In this document: positions 34,084 through 44,588 of the stretch, piece after piece
How positions within the stretch are numbered: the first letter of the stretch is position 1
Layout of the letters: each line of letters opens with the position of its first letter
NCBI GenBank assembly: GCA_003952965.2
Contig: CM025850.1
Span: 30,802,610 to 30,866,609 of the forward strand
DNA from: Morella rubra
Lineage: Eukaryota > Streptophyta > Magnoliopsida > Fagales > Myricaceae
Direction of reading: 5' to 3'
Length of the DNA stretch: 64,000 nt
Position numbers and translations under genes: made by a program
Notes under the pieces: generated by a model
What the model saw: the letters and a program-made list of their open reading frames with translations, nothing else
What the model was told of the DNA's origin: nothing
The model's database searches: none

Positions 34084-34526
34084 AAAAATTACCCATCTCC
34101 TTTGGGTTTTGGGGGAGTCCCCAATCAATCAACCCCATCAAACCCATATCTACATGCTACCTCTATGGTCTCACGTATGAACACTCCACGAGAAGAGCCC
34201 TTGGCCGCCATGATTGCAAATGGATCTGGTTCAATACCACCTCCACTAATGGAGCAAACAGCCTTCAAGTGAGGACTCTTGCGATGAAGGGTGGTGAAGT
34301 TCGAGAGAATCGAAGCAGTTGAATTCGAAATGTCAAACTTAAAGGTAACATTGTTGGGCACAAGAAGAACATATATGATATGGGTGAGAAATGATGTGTC
34401 TATAGCTGAAGTTGGGAAATTATCTAAAGCCTGTGAAGGATAATAACCTGCTTTGACCACGGGGGAAACGATGAAGAACAAGGAGTATGCAAGAGCGAGG
34501 ATGTGAGCAAAGTTGAGGCCACCCAT
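34084..34526 (-). pseudogene. GH18 (class V-type) chitinase pseudogene, N-terminal part
   Basis: From the ATG at 34526 the minus strand encodes a signal peptide ('MGGLNFAHILALAYSLFF') and the N-terminal part of a plant GH18 chitinase: 'GYYPSQALDNFPTSAIDT', 'SFLTHIIYV', 'KAVCSISGGG', 'YGFDGVD'. The catalytic motif D-x-x-D-x-D-x-E breaks: compared with the copy at 48.8 kb, two bases are missing right after GGGGTTGA, which shifts the frame to a stop. The gene is then cut by the LTR of copia F. GH18 chitinases cleave chitin and act in defence; this copy is dead. It still shows what the 5' end of its paralogue looked like. Confidence 0.9.
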
Positions 34527-34949
34527 CTATTGTTTGGAAAGGTCTTAAGTGGACTTATTATGTTGTATAGAAGAATATATACCGGAACTTTGGATGGTTA
34601 AGAAAAGTACTCAAATAGAAACTTACATTTTAAAGATATAATTCTTATTTCGTTAAAAATAAAAATAATTCTTTTGTCTATTTTTATATGAAAAAAAATT
34701 TAGATGGAATGTGTAATATGTTATGAATAAATTGTTTATGAATGCAATGTCTCAAAAATAGTAGTTTGAGGCGTGAAGTGCAAAATTTATGATAGTTTAT
34801 AAGTGAAAAGTATATTTTTTTGTCTTGAAATATATGATTTTAGCATGCAGCATTTAAGCCTAAAAACCCTTGAAGAAATTCGCTAGTTAGGGTAAATCAA
34901 AAAATAGAAAATCCCAAAACATTACAGACTCACTTTTTCAAATATCATA
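34527..34949. other. 5' flank of the chitinase pseudogene
   Basis: This AT-rich stretch runs between the chitinase start codon and the CACTA element. ATATATACC at 34576-34584 could be part of a TATA box on either strand. No open frame or repeat is recognised. Confidence 0.35.
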
Positions 34950-35089
34950 CACTACAAGAAAAGAGACTTTGGGTGTCAAAAATATTTGTCACCCAAAGTG
35001 CTAATTTCGTCAGCTAATGTTTTGGGTGACAAAATGAGTTGTCACCCAGTTTGTCACCTAAAGCCCGTTAGCCAATTTTTAGGTGACAA

Positions 35090-35640
35090 TTTTCGTGTTC
35101 GGTCACTCAAAACCGTTCGGACAGTTTACAATACCATCTGAACGGTTTTGTGCCATTTTGACGAAATTGAAAATCGTCATACCTAGTACAGTCCATCCGT
35201 TCGCATGAGCTATGCGAACGTACTCTCCATATGTTTGGACCGCTCATGCGAACGGTTTGTCCAATGTGATGAAATGAATTTTGTCATGTACAATCCGTGC
35301 GCACGGTTATATAGTATCGTCCATACGGTAATATAGTAAGTCTGGACGCTTTCATAAAGATGTCTGCATTGTTATTTTATTTATGACGAAATAGTTATTT
35401 GTCATCTTCAAAATCCATTCGAACCATTACGTATATCGTTCGGACGCTTGTTCCGTTGAACACGTTTGAACGGGTTGTTGTATCGTGCACATGGTTGCTT
35501 ATTAAAAGATTGTGTGCACGTGAGAATAACCTTGCAGACGGACGAATTTAATAAGAAGTGTGCGGACGGATAGTTATGAGTGCGAACGTTATCAATGAAA
35601 AGATATGTTTGGACGACCTTTGTTACTGTGCGAATGGTTG
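35090..35640. repeat. Left subterminal repeat field of CACTA element 1
   Basis: Many copies of a short word of the form GTTCGGAC, GTTCGAAC, GTGCGGAC or the complement lie here at intervals of a few tens of bases. In En/Spm elements, subterminal repeats of this sort are bound by the TNP1/TNPA-type protein. Before them, at 34965-35090, repeats of TTTGGGTGAC and GTCACCCAAA form local inverted repeats. Confidence 0.7.
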
Positions 35641-35816
35641 TCTACGTATTGGAATTAATTTAATTAAAATTTTAAAAATAATTTACAAATAATATAAATA
35701 GAAAGATATTCTATACTCATAATATAATAAAATATCTACAAATATGTAATCATTATTAAAAGTAAATAAAATACATAATCGATAAGTATTGACAAAGTAG
35801 TAAAAATACAAAAATC

Positions 35817-36514
35817 TACCAAAATTTTCGTTTAGGTGTTGAACGAGATTGCAGATGTTTGATCTGCTCTATCAGCTGCTCACGCATCTGCTCCACCATT
35901 AGTTGCATCCTCCATTCTTGTTGTTCCACTAGGCTCTTTTGCTGCTCCTACATCATCTTCTGGTGTTGTTCGTCTTTTTTCCGTTGTTGCTTTGCCATCA
36001 TCTGCATTAGCTTTTCGTCTTTCTTCAGTTGCTGCTCCTCCATCATCTGCAGATGCTCTCGCATTGTCTGCTCCATATCTGACCGCTTGACCAGAAGCAC
36101 TTCATATTCCAACTGTCTAGCCCTCATCTCCTCAATCAGTAATCTGGCCTCCTCCAATTTTCGGGGCAAATCAACAGATGATGCTGATGAAGATGATCCA
36201 ATAGACTATACTGAATGGCCCAAACCTTGCACGTAACCCACTTTCGTCCCCAACACCTCAGCGAAGATCTCCACTTCGGTGTATGACTTTCCCTCTGACT
36301 CGTGCTGTAACTGTAACGCCTCCATTTTTTCCTACAAAATTAGAAACGAAGATAAAACTAGCACATATGAAACATAAACACATACGAATACATCATTAAA
36401 TCTAACTTTACAACTTACAAAATTTTCACACGCATCTTCTGATGTCCACATGTTATTAGTATGCGTCTTTTTATAAAGCAACGCAGGACTAATCTTATCA
36501 AATTTTGGATTTTT
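35817..36514 (-). pseudogene. TNP1/Ptta-type protein, C-terminal exons (element 1)
   Basis: The minus strand from 36514 (after acceptor TGTACAG) reads 'NPKFDKISPALLYKKTHTNN' and 'TSEDACENF' up to a donor GTAAGT at about 36418. The next exon (about 36325 to 35817) reads 'MEALQLQHESEGKSYTEVEI', 'AEVLGTKVGYVQGLGHSV', then a long coiled coil rich in E, Q, K and M ('MRARQLEYEVLL', 'HLQMMEEQQLKKDEK'). It ends 'STPKRKFW' stop. This is the C-terminal region of plant Ptta/En/Spm proteins, which bind element ends. Two in-frame TAG codons (near 36206 and near 35950) break the last exon. Confidence 0.8.
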
Positions 36515-36528
36515 CTGTACACTAAAAG

Positions 36529-37900
36529 TGAAAGTCTAAGAGCAACCCAAGAGGGGGGTGAATTGGGTTTAATTAAAAGTTAAAACTTTTTCAAGAAGAT
36601 TAAATAATCAAAACAATAAGGCAAAAATCAACAATAAGAAAAGAACAACAAAGATGTAGGGTTTAGAGAGATGACACCGTATGTTTAGGTGGTTCGGCCA
36701 ATACTTGCCTACTCCACCCCAAGGCTATTGACTTCCTTGGGCTTCCTTCACTATTCTCCAAATAGCAAGTACACCTTAGCTTCTGGGGTGCTAAGGAACC
36801 TTTACAGAGCGTTTTAGAGCTCACGCTTTAACTCTTCTTCACAGATCCTTAAACCAAAGGATTTTTTCTACTCACTCGAGTAGGACCCAGTGTTTACCTA
36901 ACACTCACGAGATTTACAAATGAATGGGTACAACGAGAAAGTCACGGAATAGCTCTTAAAGCCGAGTATACAAGTGTGAAGGACAAGGGAGAGCAAGAAA
37001 ACAGAAAGCACAAAAGAAAGCTAAAGTATTTTAGAGAACAAGCAGGCTTTCTTGGTGGGTACTAGCTTCTCTCTTCTTCAAGGCTCTTTCTCTTTCTCAA
37101 AATGTTAGGTGAAGAAGTAATTGCAAGTCGACGTTCGTTCGAGATATATATTCTTCTTCTTTGAATCTTGCATTTAAGGCGATTTTATTTCAACGGTCAT
37201 CGTGGTAGGTGAGAATGGTCGTTGGAAAGGTGCCAGTGATTTAATGAGCCATTTTGAGCGATCTGACATTTTCCGGAAAATCTTCAACCAAGTGTCATGT
37301 GTTGACACATGAATTGTATGTGTTGGCACATCAAAATTTGACCAAAAAAGAGGGCGCTCGGGAGTCAGTGCAATGTGTCGGCACCATGTCTTCTATGTGT
37401 CGACACTTCTTTTTGTCTGGAAAGCAGGTCTCAGGTGAAAGTGCAATGTGTCGACACTTGCTCTGTATGTGTCGACACCAAAGAGTGCTGGAGAGAGTTT
37501 TTTCAATTTTTCAAGCTTCCAAATCGTTCCAACACATATTTAAATACCTACAAAGAAGAATTTAATCGTATTAACTTGTGTAGTGATATTTCAAAACAAC
37601 TTATACACATATGGAGAGAGAAAACTTCAATCCCTTAAATTATAACTTTGGAAATAGTGGATTGACTAAAATAAAATCTAAAGTCTTCAATCCTGAGAAA
37701 CCTTTTTTATCATCAAAATAAAATATGGTTTATTTTACAAAAACAAAACAACCTTGGGCTAACAATCTCCTCCTTTTTGATGATGACAAAACCATTTTTA
37801 AGAACGACAATTTGCCAACAAATAGAAAAGCTCCCCCTGAGTATAAGCTGGAGTTTTTCATAATCTTTTTAGCAAAAAGGACTTTAAGATTTACAAAATT
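36529..37900 (-). repeat. SIRE-like fragment, copy C (LTR plus about 135 bp)
   Basis: The LTR runs from TGAAAGTCTAAGAGCAACC (36529) to TTGGGCTAACA (37764), 1236 bp. It is followed by the purine tract and about 135 bp of internal sequence. Three GTCGAC-type pairs lie at 37301/37322, 37377/37399 and 37450/37471. It sits in CACTA element 1, between the TNP2 gene and the Ptta-type gene. The TNP2 part between 'LKLRHNLE' and the C-terminus is missing, so a deletion accompanied or followed the insertion. Confidence 0.8.
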
Positions 37901-39543
37901 CCAAATTATGTCGAAGTTTCAAATCTGACCAGTACAGTAACTCAAAGAATATGCTGCGCTCTGTCCAACTTAACTCATTGCCAACCCGTTTTCTCTTCTT
38001 CTGAGTGTTCCCAAACGAACATAACGGTATCGATTCAAGTTGTTGAAGTATCTCCTTCTCCAATGACTTCTTTAGGCGCTGCTATGAAATATTTTTTCCC
38101 GTCAAATATGTTGACATCATGCCTCCACCCATGCAATGGGGCAAATACTAGGATGTCCCAAAAATAATGTTTGCCCCCATTTTTCAACCAAAATGACGTT
38201 GTGTTTCCATTGCAATTAGGGCATGCTAACCGTCCTTTCGTACTCCAACCCGAGAGATTACCATAAGCGGAAAGTCATTTATTGTCCAAAGCAAAGCAGC
38301 ATGCAACTTAAATGAACTTGACACGGCAGTATTGTACGTTTGCATTCCATTTTCCCACAAGTCCTTCAACTCATCTATCAATGGCTGCAAGTAGAGTTGA
38401 TATCACTCTAGGACTTCTTGGACTTGGAATAATCAATGACAGCATGAAACTTGAATCCTTCATATATTTTCATGGCAGAAAATTGTAGGGAATTAGTACC
38501 ATTGGCCATATACTATATGCTAAGCTAATGTTGCCAAACGGATTGAACCCATCAGATGCCAAACCCAACCGAACATTCCGAGAATCCCGACCAAACCATT
38601 CAAACTTCTTATCGAGGTCCTTCCATACCTCAGAGTCTGCAGGATGCCTCATCACCCCATCTTCAACCACACTCTTCTCTTGGTGCCACCGCATATCCAT
38701 TGCCATTTGCCTTGATAGAAACAATCTTTGCAACCTCAGTTTCAAGGGAAAATGCCGCAGACACTTTTGAGGACTTTGATTTCCTATTTTGACTGTATTT
38801 CCACCTCGATTCCCCACACACCGAACACTCTTGTAACTCACTGTGCTCCTTCCAAAACAGTACACAGTCATTTAAGCACACATGTATGTTATCGTAGCTA
38901 AATCCTAAATTCTTTTTTAACTTTTTCGCCTCATAATAAGATTTAGGAAGTGTCTCCCCCTTCGGCAGCGCATCTTTTATCAAGCCCAATACATCTTCAA
39001 ACACCTTTAAGTTCAAATTATTCTCTGACTTCACATGAAGTAACCTACAACGAAAGACAACTTCGAGTACTTCTTACACCCGGGATACAACTCTCGCTCA
39101 GCATCTGCCCATAACTTGGTATACTCGGAAAACCCGTCTCCAAACCCTGACTTGACTATTTCAGAACCAAGCATATTTTCACCAGTGTTCTCATCAACCC
39201 CTCCTCCAGCCTCAAAATCTTCAAACATGTCTCTCATATTATCATTTATGTTTCCTCAGAGTCCTCATGCTCGGTTCAAGTTCTAAAGTTACTACCCGAT
39301 TAGACACTTCTGAAATTGACTCTCCGTGAAATACCCAATGAGTGTAACTCTGGTCAAACCCAATTATGAATAAATGTTCCTCCATCTCGTCCACATGTTG
39401 GAACAATATATTCTTACATCTCTTACATGGACATCAATGCAAACAATGATGACATTCATACTCAAATCCAGTTTCTTCAGGTGATAGGTCCTATCCATTC
39501 AAGTTTACAATATCATATACTGCTGTTATTGACTCGACCATTG
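37901..39543 (-). pseudogene. TNP2-type transposase (element 1), C-terminus deleted
   Basis: The minus strand carries the transposase-associated domain near 39300-39450 ('CKRCKNILFQHVDEMEEHLF', 'GFDQSYTHWVFHGE'), then 'KLWADAERELYPGCKKYSKL' and 'VLGLIKDALPKGETLPKSYY'. 'CLNDCVLFWKEHSELQEC' and 'MAMDMRWHQEK' follow, then 'RHPADSEVWKDLDKKF' and 'RNVRLGLASDGFNPFGN'. It ends near 37905 at 'YWSDLKLRHNLE', where relatives continue for several hundred residues. Multiple stops and shifts occur. TNP2 is the catalytic transposase that binds and cuts CACTA ends; this copy is dead. Confidence 0.85.
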
Positions 39544-39933
39544 TGACCAATGCGCTAAAAATTTCGACAGTATTTCCCTTTAGTCCCCAGATACACACCT
39601 AAATATTGAGCATAAACACCCACCATTTAAGGCAAGTTTGTAAGCTCAATGCTGAATGTGTATTCGAAGGACAAAAGGAGATTTGCATCGAAATTTCTAA
39701 ATACATCTGTTACAATAGCAGATACAACTACCCAGATTACGCATATTATAAACTCAAACTGTCCATAACGTGGGCAATTCAAGAATTACACCAAGTTCAT
39801 TATCCGTACTCCATGTAATTCTTAAACCGGGGCTACTAAATGAATACATGAACATAACAGCAAAAACTGTTTGGACGTGTTGAAAACCATCCGCACCATA
39901 CTTTAGCGTCCGGACATCTATAGAAAAGTGTCC
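39544..39933. other. CACTA element 1 spacer upstream of TNP2
   Basis: The stretch is non-coding and contains the subterminal words GTTTGGACG and GTCCGGAC at 39870-39920. It ends with TGTCC, which is nearly repeated (TGTCT) after the LTR-like insertion at 41265. The short frames are not genes. Confidence 0.5.
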
Positions 39934-41265
39934 TGATTACGCCCAAAGAATAATGCGGTAGTTGTAGCACAGCTTTGGGGTGTCGATTCCACAGAGAGAA
40001 AAATTAAAAGAATAGCAAAAGGAATAAAGAAACTAAACAAGAATATTGAATGATCAATGGAGATCAAAGGTTAATTTTAAATGCAAATTGAAGTGAAGCA
40101 GAGTGACTAACGGAAAAAGTACTCAAATTTGATGAACAGCAAGGCGTCGGGAATCCCTTGCACAACTCCAGGTATTTTAATTATTCTTAATTCAGTGAAT
40201 AACTCAATTGGGAACTCAATTCTCAAAATTCCCAATCGGAAGGTATAGATTTATAAACCAAAATTAAACCAAATGTAATCCTTTGAAAAACCATTCACCA
40301 CTTTAGAATACGTAAATTATTATCCCTATTGAGAAAATCCAACGACGAACAATATACTCAAGGAGCGATATTGCAGCAGAGAAGTAAATCAATATAGATA
40401 AATAATTGATCCAAACATAATCAAATAACTAATCCATTCAATAGAAAAAGCATTACTGAATCCATAAACAGAATAAATTCTATGATTATTCGGAGAAGAA
40501 AACATCAACAATGAATTGAGAATGATAAAACAAAAGAGTTTTAGTAATTGAAAATCAAATACACAAATTAAGAATGAATTGAAAATACCGTCTAATGTGC
40601 AAGTTCATCCCTAACCCCACTTGAAAATTTAGTTGCCCATACTAAGATGAATGAAAAAGAATTCTAGAGAAAAGAACCTCCAGTCCCCAAGTCTGCCGCC
40701 TCCCTTTACAATGAAAAGTTTAGCTTATATATGTCCCCCAACAAAACCCTAAAAAACGGAATAATAAAAAAACGCTAAAAAAATATCCTTTGGTTTCCGG
40801 GCTTGGATTGCGGTGCACTTTTGACCCAGTAAAATTTCTAATTAGAGAAATATCATCTCACAATGAATTGTAGCCCCTTAAGATAGCTTTCCAACGCATC
40901 AAGAATGGAATCCTTCCGATACGTGAGTGGAAAGTTACGATCAAAACTAAAATATGTCCAGGTTGTCTCCTAGCGAATTTCGGACTTGGATTTCTTGCAG
41001 TTTCTTTTTGATCCTTTTTCCTTTTTTTTTTTTTTTTTGATCCAAATTGCTCTCAACCCCATGAGAGTCCTCCTTGGAATTTGACTGGGCTTTGACTTGC
41101 TCTTTTATAATCTCTGAAATTAAACATAAAAATCTGCTTAGGAGTATCCCAAAGTAAATAGAAACTCAATTCAAGAATACACATTAATTCCAATTATTTC
41201 TATTCACATTTTAGCATTTTAGTCCAATAATACGGTATCTAGAGAACCCTTTCGTACACTCATCA
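39934..41265. mobile_element. Solo-LTR-like insertion with 5-bp target duplication
   Basis: The insertion runs from TGATTACGCCC to CACTCATCA, so its ends are TGAT and ATCA. It is flanked by TGTCC (39929-39933) and TGTCT (41266-41270), an imperfect 5-bp duplication. Removing it rejoins CACTA element 1 smoothly (AAAAG-TGTCT-GAAC). It is 1332 bp long and has no coding frame. It contains TCGATTCCACAGAG, similar to a word common in plant LTRs. A T-run lies at 41020-41039. A solo LTR is the simplest reading. Confidence 0.65.
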
Positions 41266-42454
41266 TGTCTGAACTAAAAACAAGCGTCAAGACGGTGTAT
41301 AACCCGTCCGGACTGCGATTGCCGAACAAGACAGTTCTTCGAGGCCCAGACTCCATTTTCACCACAAATTCATGTCAAAATCAATCAAAATCACAAACAC
41401 TTCAATATAAACATATCACAACCAACCCCAAACTCTATTGCTATCATTTTAGACCCTAAAAATCAAAAAACACATGTTTTGATATCCTAAAATACTTTTC
41501 ATTCTAAAACAAAAAAAATTTTAAAACTCACTAACCTCAAATGCAATCCAATATCAAATTCCAAATGAGTTGCTCCTTCCACACCCTTTTCAATTAGATT
41601 GATGTCCAAAATCAGCTCCCCTCTTCTCCTCTTACTCAAATCTCTCAAATTTCTAAGTTTTTGCCGTTTTCCCTATACTGTCTGCGATTTCGCTTCTTTC
41701 AAATGAATATTAACCGTTTGGACACCAATTATACTGTGCAAATGACTACGTGTACAATTTTTCGAGGGAACAGCTGGACCAAAAATTTTAACACTGTCCA
41801 GACTCCTATATTTACATCTGAACGTCGACTTACGGCTGACAACATTATTTTATAAATAACCAAATGATAGCATTTTATCGCTATTAAAAGCGTTTGATTC
41901 CCATCTAGGACGTCTAAATGCTCCTTCCCTCACCACATTGTTTTAGTAATCCTTAAACAACGGCGTCTGGTCGTAAACAACAATGTTCGGACCATCTCCA
42001 TAACAGTTTGGGCGTTTATTTCAACACAATACGACAACGTTCTGGCTTATAGTAAACTGTCCAAACAGTTAGGGCCACCGTCGAAACAGTTTTTGACGAT
42101 TGCTTTTTTTAGATCTCATACAATTCAATTTATTTCTGAGTTTTAAAAAACCAACGTTAATTAATAATACAAATAAACTTAACTTTTTTAGATAGTAGTT
42201 TGGAAGTTTGAAAGAGTGTAACAGAATTAGAAACATAACATCAAAAAATAATGTCGTATTAAATTCTAATAAATAGAAATAATATAACTGAAATAACATA
42301 AATATATGAAACTTCCTAAAAACATAATATAAACAAAATAACATCAAATAAAATCCCAATACATGTCTTCAAAACATAATATAAAAGTAAATGTCCTCAA
42401 AACATAATAAAAAAACTAAAGTCATAATAAAACTGAATAAATACAGACAACTAA
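41266..42454. other. CACTA element 1 spacer between TNP2 and accessory gene
   Basis: This region is AT-rich and non-coding, with several GTCCGGAC or GTTTGGACA-like words at 41270-41350, 41700-41830 and 41940-42070. No gene is supported, though a few short chance frames exist. Confidence 0.5.
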
Positions 42455-43670
42455 AAATCATCACCATCATTATCACTGGTCAGCTTAAGAACGTCACGGA
42501 CTCTACGAAGGTGCTCCTCTATCAGCACGACCCGCTGAGTCAAGGGAAAGAGCTCTGCACTGGTTGCCACGCCCTTCAGACCTCCTTAAGCGCAGCGACC
42601 TCCTTCTTCCACCCAGCGTCCATGTCCGCGACCTTCTGCTCCAAAGCTGTCAGGTGACCACTGATATCACTAACCATGCTATGGGTGGGCTGCAAAACCA
42701 ATTGCATCCGCTCAGTTAGCTGCGTCATCATATCATCCATCCAACCAGTCATTGTTCCCCAAGTCCCTGGCTAGAGCTCTGTCCAGGATCCTCCCTCCAT
42801 TGCCTCCTCAGGCTGCTTGTGTCATCTAACTTTAGCAACCCGTGTGGCATTCAGCGCTCAGCGTGTCTGGGCCAACGACTTCGAGAGCATTGTCTTGTTG
42901 ATTGCCCTAAGTAGAACTGCCTTCGGCTCGTCAGCACCCTCAGTACCATCATGGCGTGTAGGAACTGGGTCAGAAGAACCCCGTACGGCAATGAAATATG
43001 AGCATCAGTCTTCAAGACCTCTGCATGAACAGACTGGTAGATGTATGATGCCATATCAACAGGTAGCCCCCGTACAACTACCAAATACATGAACTCAGCC
43101 CAGCCATAAGACAGCTCCATGGTGTGCTTCTTCGGGTCAATGGTAGAAGCATAGGATCAGATGCATGACCAGCCAAAAAGGACGTAGCTGCTCGTGTATC
43201 ATGTAGCTTCCATCTAAAATAGTACTATCCTCGCCCAGCATCGTTTGGAAAACCTCGGCTTAGTAGGGCGGCCTTCCTCGATCAGTGGCAGGTTTGGAAA
43301 CGTAGTCAAATCCCTCACGTATTTCAAGAATCTCGCTAGCTCGTCCGGCGAGAATGTGATCGGAACATTACGGACAGTGACCTCCATACTAGGCTCCGCG
43401 AGGTCCCTCGCCTCTAAGATAGCACAATAGAACTCCCGCACTATGTTCTTCGATGCGTAGCCGTCCTCCAGATGAATGGAAGCCAATTTGCCTGCTCTAC
43501 CACCATAGGAAGCGTCCGATCCTCAAATCGAAGATCGTAGAAATCCAACAACTTGATGTCCCACTCAACAACAATCAAGCGGGACATGATGATCGCTCTA
43601 TGCTGCTCCACTGTTAAAGCTGGAGGTTCCTCCTCCTCAGCTTGACTGCTGGTACACTGACATTTGCTAT
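42455..43670 (-). pseudogene. Accessory gene of CACTA element 1
   Basis: The minus-strand pieces in order are 'QAEEEEPPALTVEQHRAIIM', 'LLDFYDLRFEDRTL', 'ASIHLEDGYASKNIVREFY', 'MEVTVRNVPITFSPDELARF' and 'YGWAEFMYLVVVRGLPVDMA'. The motif 'ISLPYGVLLTQFLHAM' and a coiled-coil-like end ('LVLQPTHSMVSDISGHLTAL') follow. Segment by segment it matches the gene at 51926-53218 in CACTA element 2. Frameshifts occur near 43480, 43200 and 42830. It has no intron where the element 2 gene has its first one. Function is unknown; the domain resembles proteins annotated as plant transposon protein. Confidence 0.65.
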
Positions 43671-44169
43671 TTTTTAAGAATCTACACAAAAATGTTCAAA
43701 ACGGTTAAAATGGGTTTGTACGGTTAGTAAAACATCCGAATTGCTAAAGCAGGGCATCCGGACAACATCAAATGGTCAACATATTTTCGTGAAATACAAC
43801 GAAGCGTCTGAACATCGTTAGATATATGTCTGAATGCAAAAAATCGACATAGCCTATTTAAATTTAATAAAAGCAACGTTCGGACAACATACAAATAACG
43901 TCCGGACGAAAGATTAAAACGACAACGTATCCATTTGGGATACTATACGATGTTCGAACAGCCTATCAAGCGTCTGGACCAAATATGTCCTGCAAGATGA
44001 CAACGTATACCAGTGGGACACTAAAGGCGTCCGAACCGCGTTATATTACAAGAGCTCAAAACTCAAACCAATGGACTATAGCCCTGACATTTTTTTTCTC
44101 GAGATCATACTTGTTCATAAGGCGTAATGACTAATTTACCCTTGCACACCGATATTTTGTCGAACCTCC
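43671..44169. repeat. Right subterminal repeats of CACTA element 1 and unclear junction
   Basis: Words of the GTCCGGAC, GTTCGGAC, GTTCGAAC and GTCCGAAC type crowd 43720-44040. A clear terminus (TTTTCTTGTAGTG) is not found. TGACATTTTTTTTCTCGAG at 44087 may be its degenerate remainder. LINE sequence follows from about 44170. Confidence 0.55.
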
Positions 44170-44588
44170 CAAATGATAACGAGGTATTAAATTGGGAAAC
44201 AAAAATACTTCGGTGGTATCATATTTGCTCTTTGGGGACGGCCTCCTTATTTTTGCCAAAGCTATAAAGAAGGATGCAGAAGCCATAAACTCTTGCCTTG
44301 GAAAATATATGTCTTGGTCTAGTCAAAAAATAAATTGCGGCAAATCATCTGTATTTTTCAGCTCTAACCTTCGAGGCTAAACTCTCCTCCCTCTTATCGA
44401 CACTCTGATGAATGCCCTCAAAAGCAAAACATCTTGGCCTGCCTCTTTGTATCCCTAGATCCAAAAGCTAATGCAATTGCTCATTTGAAGGAAAAGCCCA
44501 TTCACAAAATTTCAGGTTGGCATGTGAAACTACTTTCTCAAGTTGGGAGAGCTACTCTCGTCAAGACCGTGGCCACAGTAATTCCTGT
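44170..44588 (+). pseudogene. LINE reverse transcriptase fragment
   Basis: The plus strand reads 'SYLLFGDGLLIFAKA', where plant L1-type LINEs have F-A-D-D, so the catalytic Asp pair is changed to G-D-G. 'LGKYMSWSSQKINCGKSSVF' follows, and after a frameshift 'KISGWHVKLLSQVGRATLVK'. The upstream RT and the endonuclease are missing. A SIRE-like LTR cuts it at 44589; the LINE resumes at about 45866. Confidence 0.8.

Larger units (their letters stand above)
34950..44090 (-). mobile_element. CACTA (En/Spm) element 1
   Basis: The left end reads CACTACAAGAAAAGAGACTTTGGGTG at 34950, a standard plant CACTA terminus. It is preceded by ATA as a candidate 3-bp target site. Subterminal words of the GTTCGGAC or GTCCGGAC type crowd both sides (35090-35640, 39840-39920, 41270-42070, 43720-44040). 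On the minus strand the order is accessory gene, TNP2-type transposase, TNP1/Ptta-type gene. A SIRE-like fragment and a solo-LTR-like insertion lie inside. The right terminus is not recognisable; the repeats stop near 44040, so the end coordinate is approximate. Confidence 0.8.

Noticed and set aside
41020-41040. T-run considered as the tail of a SINE or LINE (also the A-run at 54929-54948)
   Set aside because: No target duplication, promoter boxes or LINE coding sequence adjoins either run; both are simple runs inside larger elements.
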